From Cannabis sativa (Eukaryota; Streptophyta; Magnoliopsida; Rosales; Cannabaceae): a stretch of 64,000 bases of DNA. The DNA lies in assembly GCF_029168945.1 (NCBI RefSeq), contig NC_083605.1:39135280-39199279 (forward strand). The letters run 5' to 3'. Under the pieces are notes generated by a model, which worked only from the letters and a program-made list of their open reading frames with translations, was not told the origin of the DNA and made no database searches. The stretch's first letter is position 1. Each line of letters starts with the position of its first letter. The translations under genes were made by a program, and so were the position numbers. Shown here piece after piece: positions 9,800-20,642 of this stretch.

Positions 9800-11647
9800 C
9801 TCCAGCTACTTAAACTGGGATGTCTATCCTAGCGAGTTGAGTCAGATGGTTGGACAGAAGGGTGGAGATTGTCCAAGTGAAGATGAAGCTCGGATCTTCT
9901 TTATTTTTAATTTAATTGTTTCAGTTTATGAAAAATTTAGTTTCAATTATTAGTTTTAGATTATTTTCCCTATTTCATATTTATGCAAACAATTCATTAT
10001 GACAATTTTGAGATTATTAATAAAATTTTCCCTTTAAGAAATTTTTCTATGAATTCCATTTATGAGATTGAGCTTCATTTTTCTTTAACTTGTATGCAAA
10101 CAACAATTATATTTTATGTTTATCATGTTTGTATGTGTTTGTATTTTATTATTGATACAAAATCTATGGTATTTTATTCTCTACAAAGAGATAATACACT
10201 ATAAACACATAGAATTTAAATTCAATGTTTATGAATAATTGTTAATTCTTACGCAATTATTAAGATTTTGTTTAATAAAAAGATCTTTTGATCTGATAGG
10301 GGTGGAAGAAGTTAAGAAGTAATATATCCAGTTTAACGATCTTTTATATTATATTCATAATTCCACAGGATCTCTGTAACACTTAGGGGTGGAAGAAGCT
10401 ATTAACATATGCAGTTCAAATACTTTTGATTTTGAACTCTAGATTATACTCAATAAGCCACAGTATCTCTATGACACACATATTTTGATTAGACATGGAT
10501 GTAATATAATGAAAAAATTAGGAAATTATTAGAACTTATTCTTGATCCTAATATTGTTCCAATTAATATGTTACGGTAGTAATAGAAATTGACACCAATA
10601 AAGTTCTTGGACATAGTATCACAATACCTTATTCGAGTGGGAGAATTTCAAAACCCCAAGCCCATCTTTATTTGGATGACACTAGTGATAGATTACTATG
10701 TTAGGATCATGATGGGAACTTTAAATGTAACAGAGAAAGTAAATCTAACCATTCATATGGATAGAAATAACTTATCATCATTTTGAGGATAAGATAGGAG
10801 AATTTTGCTAAGTCTATTCGAATGACTTCGACAAAAATACCTAATCCTCATGAAATGTTTTATGGTATCTCTAATGATTACTTAATCTTAAGCAAGTATT
10901 TCACATTAATGTTATTACTAGAACACTATGTTGATGACTTAGTCTAGAAGGAACTTATAGTTTCAGACTAAGACAATATGTCACAACAAGATGTCCGTGA
11001 GAACCAATAGTAAGAGGTTAAATGTACTTATATACATGAATTTAACCAGACTCCTACTGTTGAGTGGGAGCCATCTAAGATGTAATCAAACAAGGAACAT
11101 TAGGAGACAATCAAGGAAAGATTTATGAAAGTGACCTATATGTTAGATGATAGGGGTGTATATTAGAATCCTTATATCTACACCAACTCATAACCTATTA
11201 GAGATGGTAGTTACTCTGGCAGTGGAGGAATTATTCTAGAAGGATGTAAAAAAACCCATCTATAATAATTTAAGCTCCATCAGTGAAGATACATAACTTA
11301 GTTGCTTTCGAAAAGCACTGAAAAGTTGTTCAACTGAAGAAAGTTCTTAACTGGTTTATCTCTATTAAATCTAGGATAGAATTAGAGATTTGTCTTTTGT
11401 TTATTCAGATGCACTTAATAAACAGTAAAGAATTTAGCATCCCTAGATGAGTAATGCATATAGAAAATGATGTGGCATACTGTTTTATGAACACAAAGGA
11501 AGTAATGGTGGAGAAAGTAGTAGCTTACCACAAACTTACAGTTCCTGTAATTTGGGTTTAGTCAAATACACTACACTTGCTCTGGATATCAAGAAAAATG
11601 ATTAATTGAAATGCACTACTTGTTTTATGTTAGTGCAAGTGGGAGTT
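9800..11647 (+). repeat. C2 pol-deleted interior and polypurine tract
   Basis: Aligns with 1260-3012 of C1. No coding sequence beyond a possible RT relic (YVDDLV) near 10927-10950. AGGGGTGGA motifs near 10297 and 10386; GAGTGGGAG at 10635 and 11062. The polypurine tract CAAGTGGGAG is at 11636-11645. Small ORFs at 9983-10204 and 10589-10786 have no support. Confidence 0.65.
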
Positions 11648-13488
11648 TGTTCGGATTTTATGCCCTAAAGAAAACCCATATCAATTTAATCTGACTTGTT
11701 ATCAATAGAAGATTAGAAGTCATTTATGTTTACATGTAGTTTCCATGTTTATGGTTTAATGTGTACAAAATCTGTTAAATCCAAAACAAATAGTTATTCA
11801 CAATTACAGTGATGTCAACACAATGGAAGATAATTGTGATTATATGCTTCAAAAGATAATGTGCCTTGATACATCAGTGTACTAGATTTACACTGATGTC
11901 ATAGTGAGCGATAAAGTATACTTACACCTTGGATAAGTGTTATGTTCTTTCCAGAACATTTGAAAAGTATGCTAGTTTCGGATGTATGGAGTATACATTA
12001 GACTAGGACCGATACTGATCGTGGTAAAGATATTATAATCTGACCGTTGTATCTTTCTAAGTCAATATCACTGTTTGATCTTAGATCAAAAGAACTTAAT
12101 CCTGACATGGTTAGGTTCAATCTCAAGAGTGTTATTTGTGCTCTTTGATTTGTTAGTTAAGCCTACCTTTTGGTCCGGGTAATACGTATATTTTTGGGAA
12201 CATGATAGTACAATTGAGTGGGAGCACTAAACATAGATATGGAATCTATAGCTTCTATCTGGACATAGAAGTGAAATGATGATTTCCTTCGAGCTTGGCT
12301 TAAAAGAGATAAATGGAAGAGCTCTTATTTTAGTGATTATATTAGTTTACTGAAATATCATTTATAGGAAGCTAAGTATTTTAAGGATAAAATACATTGA
12401 GGGGTAAAATGGTAAATTTGTCCCTACTCAGTCTAAATCATCTATAGAGGATCTTTGATTATTGGGATTAGAATGATTGTTCAATATTTATAGCGTATCT
12501 ATATCGTGGAACATATAGAGCGTTCTATATAACTGAGAGTGCAATTCTAAGTTCTATAGTGGTTCAATGAGGAATTAATATGTTAGGGAATATACTTGGT
12601 AAATTCTAGATCTACTTATTGGAAGCTCGGTTATATAGGCCCATGGTCTCCATACTAGTTGAGACAATACTACTTATAAGACTCAGTTAATTGATTTTAA
12701 TTCTAAAATTAGACTATGTCTAGTTTATGAACTTTCACTAAGTTAGGGCTTAATTGTAAAGAAAAGAGATTCTAGGGTTTATTTGTTAATTAAGAGACTT
12801 TATTAAGTCTAATTAATAAATATATGAAATGGCAATTTTATTTGATAATTAATTTTAATTATTAAATAAATAATTTTGGCATGTAAGTGGTTGAATTGGA
12901 AAATATAGCATTTTTGAGAAAAATAAGATAAATAATTGAAAAATGGCAAAATTGCAAGTGGTGGGCCCACATCCTATGGCCAGTCACTTGAGGTCTATTT
13001 TACCATTTATTTTATCAAATGCTAAATTAATTCAAACCTAAACCTAGAAGGTTTCCTATGAATAGAAAGTGATGGACTCAACATTTGAAGCTTAATAATT
13101 CACTTGCCTCACTCAAATTTTGAGCCTTCTCTTCTCTATCTATTTCGAATCCTTCCTCTCTCTTTCTCTCTTCTATTTTCAAACCCTATAGTGATTGAGT
13201 GCATGCCCACACATAACAAGTTGGTACTCAATCATAGTGTGTAAGACTGTGAAGAATCCAATTCAAGTGAAGGAGAATAGGGCTCAAATCTTGGTGATAC
13301 TCTACTATAGAAAGGATACAAGGGTCAGAGATCTGAGCGGAAGGAGTCATTTAATTTCACTGCAACCAATGTAAGGTTTCTTGAACTTTATATGTGTTTA
13401 AATTAAATTGTTTTAGAAATTCATATTTAGGATGTGAAATAACATACATGGTAGTAAATCTAGATCTTGGTAAAAACAATTCCCAACA
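11648..13488 (+). mobile_element. LTR of C2 (1.84 kb)
   Basis: Starts TGTTCGG after the polypurine tract and ends CCCAACA at 13488. TATA-like CTATGAATAG at 13056-13065. The next bases match C leader about 1.2 kb downstream of where a PBS would be (compare 47125 in C4), so no PBS follows. This supports insertion of C2 into an older C leader rather than use of this LTR as a 5' LTR. Confidence 0.8.
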
Positions 13489-16400
13489 TATCTTCCTTCA
13501 CAATTTGTTACATGGACATTGTTTGTTTATTTATTTGTTTATTCAAAACCTTTTTTTAACAAACCTATTATTTATTTTATTTAAATTGCTATGATTAACT
13601 TGTTGATAGATCCAATGATCTAATTTTAATCATAGTCTAATTGTCAATAGATCCTATAAATAATTTGTAACAGGAAAATTTTGAATTTCTTTCATTTGTG
13701 TAAACCTAAAAACATGATAGGGCCCATCCAAATCAATTTGACATGTGTGAGCCTATATGTTTGCTTTTGGGCTTAGATGCATATAGGAAGCCCATTTATT
13801 TCTAGATACTTAAATGGACTAGGTTGCTAAAATAAACTTTCACTATTGATAGTTTTATTTAGGCCCAATTAGTATAGGGCTTATTCAATGAATAACTATT
13901 GTTTAATGAAAGGTTAAGTTATTCTCCATTGGGCCTTGTGTGGCAGTTAATTACAAGGCTGACCAAAATGTGTTTACAGTCATTATCCCTTAAATCGTGG
14001 GATTTGATTACATATCACGAAATGTAAATGCGATGTATGATTCTAAAAATCACTTAGCTGTAATTTTCCCGCATTTACTGGGTCAAGAATATCGTGTATT
14101 AAACACGTCTTTAATTGTTGAATCTGGAGATGTCTCAACAAAAACTTGATTGAACAGATCCCAATTGCGAGCTGGAACCATTCTTCTTTCTGGGGTCGAC
14201 AAGACATGTTTTACGTCGATTGCGGGTACATGGAAATCTTCTGACTTGCCAGGGATATGAGTCTCGCTTTCGTTAGTCGGAGGAGACTATAGGAAGTTTC
14301 CTCGTAGCAAGACGGTCATCTCGCATTCTTGTGCTTCGAGCCCATCTGACTTTTACACTTAGTTTACTTATTCCAAGCTACGGTATATGTTACTCTTCTC
14401 CAGTGCCTCGCTATTCTCCTTTAGCGACATATGGTTTCTCCTTAATACACTAAGTACCAGTTCGTACATTGATTCCTCGCAATTAATGAGTTATTCCAAA
14501 AAAGATATGGCACCGATTAACATTCCCTTTATCTTGACACGTGTCCTCCAACCGAATTTCAGGTATAATAACCCCAGCCCTCCCTCACATGAGTTAGGGG
14601 GCCATTAGTAGTCGGTAAGACATACTGAACCCAGCCCTCCCTCACATGAACAACCCTAATTGTGAAGGCCCATTTGCCTTATTTAAATAATTGTATTATG
14701 CTAATTATACTACTTTAACCTAATTAAAATTGAATTAGCAACATAATTAATTTTGAAATAAATGGAATTATTTTTTCATTGGATTATTTTAAAATTAATT
14801 TAGAAAAACACATTTAGTTTAATGAAATATTCTAGATAGAAAATTCTAGTAACTAATTTATATTTTCTAATATGTAATTAAGTAGAAAGATATATTTAAT
14901 TTGAAAATTCATTTATTAATTAATTTTAGACCAATTTAAATTAGGATATTTTTCTTAGAACTTAAATTAGAATTTATAATTAAGTTTATTTTATTCAAGA
15001 TACTTAATTATTTGTTTCTATTTCATAAAATTTAATTAATTAGAAATTATGTTTAAGTTGAAAATTAATTTTTTAATTAATTTTCGACCAACTTAAATTA
15101 GATTATTTTTTTTAAATATTAAATTAGAATTAATAATTAAATTTATTTCATTCTGGATACTTAATTATTTCTATTTTAATAAATTTAATTAAATTAGAAA
15201 ATTATATTTAAGTTGGAAATTTTTCAATTTCAGATCAACTTAAATTAGAATAATTTTCAGAATATATTATATTTTATTTTAATAATTAATTTTATATATA
15301 ATTTCAAAATACATTTTTAAAGTAGATATTTTGATTTTTTTTTTTAATTTTGAAAATTAAATTAAAGCTGAAAATTAATTTAATTAATTTATGTCAACTT
15401 CAATAAAGTAATTTTCATTAATGATTTATCTAAAATAAAAAGAGTAAAATATATTATTTTAAGTAGAAAATCAATAATTAGTTTATGAATTATCTAGATA
15501 GATATTTTCTGGGTAGACTTTTTTTTATATTTTCTATATATATTTAATTAAATAAAAAAATTAATATTTATGTTGATTTGTTGAAGAGACTTAAATATTT
15601 GATATTTTTCTTAAGAGATTTAATTAAATAGGAAAATTATATTTATGTTGAAAATTTATTTATTTAATTTTAGACAAACATAAATTAGAATAATTTTTCG
15701 AGTTTTATTTTATTTTATTTTTGTAGGATTTAGAAAATGTATTTTTTTTTATAAGATATTGGATTTCGAATCCAGTTATATATTATAGAAAATTTAATTT
15801 GGGTTGAAAATTAATTGCTTAACTAATTTTGGACCAACTTAAGTTAAGTAATTTTCGTAATATATATTGTAAAATTAATACTAAGGATGGAAAATAGATT
15901 ATTATTTTTTAGATCTTCCTATGGTATAATTTTATAACTATTAAATTAAAATTTATATTTAGATTTATCTAAATTAGTAATTTTAATTAAATAAATAGAT
16001 TAAAATAAGTATCCAAAAAAAATACAACTCTTTATAATAATGAGCTTTAGTTATAAGGACATTCGTTCGCTATTCTTTGTCCTACATGGTTAATTGTTTT
16101 GAATATAACCTCGGGATGCTAGACTTTGCTCCCTTATGGATGGTTACTCGTTAAAGCATTTAAAACTGTAACTATCTCTTATGATATGTATTTTGTAAGT
16201 TTTCGTCTCTATTAGACTTTCGCCTACAGTGACTACTTAGAGATAAATTTACGAAGTATGAAATGTTGGTGGAAGCTCATAAAATAAGAATAACCTTGAC
16301 TCTCCCCTACCGGGACAACGTTAAATTCTTATTTTGATCGAATAAATGGTTGCTAGAATGGTGTCCATTTTAGATGAGCTGACAACTCTATTCAATGAAT

Positions 16401-16590
16401 GATATCTGTGACTCTCGCCAACCGGGACATTGTACCAGTTTGTTCAAAACCTTGGAAATTATTTAAGATATGATAGTTTTGTATTTTCACATGTCTTTGT
16501 TACTTGCTAAATGCTTAATAATTTTTGAATTATGTGTGAATTTATATTGAACCATGTCGTTTTCAGTTATTAATTGTAGTTGAACATTTC
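13489..16590 (+). repeat. C3 leader, no gag
   Basis: Plus-oriented C leader matching the inverse of 45696-47125 in C4. AT-rich hairpin units fill 14700-16020; CTTAT- and CCTA-core motifs and GACTCTC motifs follow (near 16298 and 16410). A foreign block sits at 13937-14588. A 20 bp direct repeat (14573-14592 and 14630-14649) flanks a 37 bp spacer at its right end. No supported ORF. Confidence 0.7.
13937..14588 (-). mobile_element. Inverted fragment of the third-family LTR
   Basis: Relative to the C4 leader (around 46690, inverted) this block is an insertion: the flanks GGCCTTGTG and TGAGTTAGG join cleanly to give the uninterrupted sequence, with no clear target duplication. Read on the minus strand it matches 6271-6964 and stops just before that LTR's TATA box, so it holds only the upstream (U3) part. 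Confidence 0.55.
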
Positions 16591-16920
16591 GTGTAAAATA
16601 AGAATAACTTTAACTCTCGCCTGCCGGGATATTATTGGATTCTTATTTTAATCGAAATTATCCTAATGTTTCCTCTTAACTTATTCATTTAGAATTTGCT
16701 TAAATAGTATATCATTGGATGAATGGTTTATAAATCATCTACTTATGATGTCATTCTACTTTCTCTTATGAAATTTAATGGCGCAAATGACTATATTCCT
16801 GACATTCTATCATAAAACCTCGATATTAGAAATCTTTTACTTGTATATGCTTACTATAGGCAATTTAAACTTAGAGTTAGATTAGTAGTTGTTGTCCGAG
16901 CTAGAATAAAACTCATTGTA
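16591..16920 (+). repeat. C3 interior remnant
   Basis: Matches 57960-58240 of C5: a GACTCTC-type motif near 16612 and then the non-coding interior. Gag is absent at the point where C1 and C2 have it. The match ends near 16920. Confidence 0.6.
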
Positions 16921-17426
16921 CAAACTTATAATTTATAAATAATTAAATATTTATCAAAATAACAAATTTTGAATTTGAAAATATTATGGTAAGTGTATCT
17001 ACACAAATATCTATGTTAATTTCAAATTTATTAATTATTTAATTTGTCATATAAGATAATTTTAATATAATATTTTAAATAAAAAGACAAGTTTATCTTT
17101 TAATTTAAAATATGTTAAATATCAAAATATCTAATCTTATAATTAAATAATATATAAATATTAAAGAAGTTAACATATTTTTAAATCTTACCTTAATTGG
17201 AAATATTTAAAATTGGAAATATTTCAAAAAGGGAAATATTTCAAATTGGAAAAATTTAAAATTGGAAAAATAGAATTTTGGGAAACAATCCCATAAAAAT
17301 TCGAATTTCGGGGAAAAATCCCACAAAATTCGGTTTAGGAGTGAGCTAGCAGTTACGCTGCACGCGGCAGCCCCAGGAGGCTGTACATTCCTCGGACGCG
17401 CGCGCGGAGGGAAGGAATGCAGCCCT
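16921..17426 (-). repeat. Inverted piece of C leader (PBS-proximal part)
   Basis: Runs parallel to 47552-47980 of the minus-strand element C4, so it is C leader in minus orientation, abutting plus-oriented C3 sequence at 16920. Its last 85 bases turn GC-rich and are not found in C4. Confidence 0.6.
17341..17426. repeat. GC-rich island, left half
   Basis: A GC-rich block in very AT-rich surroundings, cut in two by the solo LTR (right half 19284-19440). An inverted repeat pairs GGCTGTACATTCCT (from about 17380) with AGGAATGCAGCC (to about 17424) around a CG-repeat loop. It contains no supported gene. Confidence 0.5.
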
Positions 17427-19283
17427 TGTTGAAAATTATTTTACCAGGATCTTAGATCTACTCACAAGTATGTTGATTAACACCCTAAATATGAACTTTC
17501 TAAAACGATGAAATAAACACATATAAAGTTTAGGAAACCTTACATTGGGTGCAGCGGAATTAAATGACTCCTTCCGTTCAGATCTCTAACCCTTGTATCC
17601 TTTCTGTCGCAGAGTATTATCAAGATCTGAACCTGGATCTCTTTCTCTGAATCTTTGATGCTGAAACTCATTTTGCTGAAAATCTTTCTTCACGATCTTC
17701 CTCACTATGATTGAGGTATTGCTTGCTGTGTGTGGGCACTACTCTAATCACTAAGGGGTTTCGAAATATGAAGTAAGAAGAGAGAGAGAGAGTGGCGGCC
17801 AAAGGTAGAGAGAGAGGCTCAGGTTTTTCTGAATGAAAAGTGTGTAATTTTCCTGAAGCCTTAACTACCTATTTATAGCATTCCACTAGGGTTAGGTTTG
17901 AATTATTTGGCATTAAAATAATGAAAATATCAGATGTAAAACTCCTGTAAAAGTGGCCGGCCATGGCTGATTGGATTTGGGCCTCACTTTTGGAATTTTG
18001 CAGTTTTATCACTTTTGTATCTGATTTTCTCAAAAACGCCAATTTTCTAATTCAAGCATTTAAATGCCAATTCTAACTATTTAATAACTATAAATAATTA
18101 TTAAATAATATTGTGATTTATCATATTCATTAATTGAACCATACAAAGTATCATAATTAATAAATATGCCCCTAATAATTCTTTCTTTACAATTTCGTCC
18201 TTACTTAGGGTAAAAATTCACAAATAGAGATAGTCTAATTTGAGAATTATAATCGATTAATCAAAACCAATTACATGAGTCTTACAAGCAATATTATTTC
18301 AACTAGTGCGGGGACCATGGGTCTATATAACCGAGCTTCTAATAAGTAGATCAAGAAACTATCACTAAAATTTACTAACTTATTAATTCTTCGTTGAATC
18401 CACGCATAGAACTTAGAATTGCACTCTCAGTATATAGAATGCTCTATATGTTCCACCACATAGACGCATCATTAGTTATCCATTGTTATAATCCTAATTT
18501 GATCAATGATCCTCTATATGAATGATCTACATTGTAAAGGGATTAGATTACCGTTACACCCTACTATGTATTTTATCTTTAAGACACTTGACACCGTATT
18601 AATGATATTTCAGCCTATGTGAAATGAGTACTCCACCATTTATGTTCGTTTGGTCAAGCTCGAAGGAGATCATCCTTTGCTTACTATTCGCCAGATAGAA
18701 GCTATAGATTCCATGTTTATGTTAGCGCTCCCACTCAATTGCACTACCGTGTTCCCAAAATGTACATATCAAAGAACATGAATAGCCTTTTAAGATTGAG
18801 CCTAATCATAACCGGATTAAGAACATTTGATCTAGGATCAACTAGGCGATATTGACTTGAATAGATTTTACGGTAAGTTTAATAAATCTAAGTCAAAGTT
18901 CAATATCGGTCCCTTCCGATGCATACTCCATGCATCCAACCTGAGCTTTACTTTAACCAATGTTCTGGAAAGAACATAGCATTTCTCCAAATGCAAGTAA
19001 ACTCTTGTTGTAGATTATCATATCAGTAAAACCCTGTGTCAGATAAATCTAGGAAACTTTATTCACAGAGTCATGTTTACTTTCCAAAGTGATGATAACA
19101 CAATAAACAGGATCAAGTATGTGAAAAGGGTTTAAGATGAATTTATAAATCAAATAGACAAACAATTGATAAAGTGAACCAAAACATACACAAATGAATG
19201 AAAAATACTTCTGTTTCTTTATTGATGTTAAATAAAATAGTTTACATTGAAATGGAGTTTTATTTAGAGCTTAAAACCAAACA
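17427..19283 (-). mobile_element. Solo C-family LTR (1.86 kb) with near-perfect TSD
   Basis: Begins TGTTGAAAAT and ends ACCAAACA, matching the inverted C LTRs end to end. Flanks are gccct (17422-17426) and gcccc (19284-19288), a 5 bp target duplication with one change. No internal region remains, so it arose by LTR-LTR recombination. TATA box, inverted, at 17869-17878. Confidence 0.8.
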
Positions 19284-19440
19284 GCCCCATCTGCCGAGAA
19301 ATCTCGGCGGGCTGTAGGATTCCTTGGGCGAGACGCACGGGCGGATGCAGGGTGCACACGGATGTGTCACGCACGCGGATGGGGGCTTCCAGCCCGAGTG
19401 CCTGGTGCTCACGAGCACCCACTCGACAGCCTTGAATCCC
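19284..19440. repeat. GC-rich island, right half, with hairpins
   Basis: Contains GCCGAGAAATCTCGGC (6 bp stem, near 19293) and a long hairpin at 19395-19425 in which CGAGTG/CACTCG and GGTGCTC/GAGCACC pair around an AC loop with a 3-base bulge. A 72-codon minus-strand ORF over this block is not supported as a gene. Confidence 0.5.
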
Positions 19441-19815
19441 GATTTTTCATCATGATACTTAAATATTGTTATTTTCATGTTATTTAATTAAAGTTGAAAA
19501 TTATCTTAAGTTTGGAATCTTATTTCAAAATAACTTAAATCTGAATAATTTTAAAAATATATTTATTTTATTTTATTAATATTTTTCCCACAATTTCGAA
19601 ATTGCATTTCTTTAATGCAGAAATTTCAAATTTAATTTGAAAAATAGATTAAAGTTGAAAATTATTTATTTTAATTTTGGACCAACTTAAATCCATGATT
19701 TTTTTCATTTAATGATTAATTAAAATAAATGAACTAAAATATATTATAATTAGAAATTGAATTAATTAGTCAATGAAAGTCTAGATATATATTATCTGTT
19801 TGCTTGCAGTATTTT
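19441..19815 (+). repeat. C5 leader, segment before T1
   Basis: Plus-oriented AT-rich C leader, nearly identical to the inverse of 45900-46240. It is interrupted by T1 at 19816. The leader resumes at 31047 after loss of about 0.5 kb, as judged against 7770-8305 of C2. Confidence 0.7.
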
Positions 19816-20642
19816 TGTAAAGCCCGCTTAGTTAATTTGGAAATTAGCAGTTGTTTATGTTTAATTATGAAACTATTTATAGCTATTTAAATAATTTATT
19901 ACTGTTATTTATGGAATTCAGAAATGCATGATTATGTCATCAGCAGTTTTTATATTTCGCATTTCCGGTGTCCGGTATTTTGGAACTCGGCGTTTGGCTC
20001 AGTAGAAATCACAACTTAGTATGTTAGTATTTTGGGGACGGGTTTTAGACATTGGGAATGTCGGGAATGGCCGGGAAGTTAGAATTTCCCAAAAATACCC
20101 CTTTAGTGGTTATTATGTGGTTTTAGTATGGAGGGGCAAAATGGTCTTTTTGCCCCAATGAGATTTTGTCTTTTAGTGATTTTATTATTTGAAAATAAAT
20201 GTTTAATTATTTGTTAGTTGGCTGAAATAAGTTTAGTTAAATGGCATTACTCTTTTAATTTCTTTCATTTTCTACACTTAGTCAAAAAAATAGAAAAAAC
20301 TTCAAAATCACACTCTCTCTTTTCTCTCTCTCTCTCGGCTGGTTGTGGGAGTGCAAAGGCTGGATTTTTCTTTGGTGATTCAAGCCCTAAATTGCAACTC
20401 TAGTGATCTCTTGTTGTGGTATGTGTTTCCTAGTTCCCTTCCTTTGTTTTCTTGGAAAAATATGTTGAAAATAGTTGATGCATGCATGATTGTGGAATGT
20501 TGTTGCTGCTGTGAATTAGTTCTTAAATTCAGAGGCTAAAGCTTGTTAGATTAAGGTTATTTAGGTTGTTTTGAAGCATGATAATTAGGTGGAGTTAAGC
20601 TTTGGTTTTTCTATGTAAAATATGTGAATTTTTGAAAGAAAT
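19816..20642 (+). mobile_element. T1 5' LTR, first part
   Basis: Starts TGTAAAGCCCGC, like the other Tekay LTR starts here (20643, 29261, 36236, 43452). Continues at 22882 after the nested solo LTR. Open stretches inside (20218-20403, 20345-20539) recur in the 3' LTR and are not genes. An ~80 bp zone near 20110-20160 carries AGGGGCAAAATGG facing TTTTTGCCCC. Confidence 0.9.

Larger units (their letters stand above)
7198..13488 (+). mobile_element. C2: Copia-like gag-only element, 5' end missing
   Basis: Leader (7198-8839), gag pseudogene (8840-9695), candidate intron (9696-9799), non-coding interior (9800-11647) and LTR (11648-13488). The 5' LTR and first part of the leader are missing, replaced by the third-family LTR at 6271-7197. 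The downstream C3 leader begins directly after its LTR, part-way into that leader, as expected if C2 inserted into C3. Confidence 0.75.

Noticed and set aside
11648..13488. This LTR as the 5' LTR of C3
   Set aside because: No PBS follows it and the next bases match leader well downstream of a PBS. Insertion of C2 into C3 fits better.
19284..19478. Host gene exon in the GC-rich island
   Set aside because: High GC and a short minus-strand ORF suggested coding sequence, but stacked inverted repeats account for the composition and no conserved peptide is seen.
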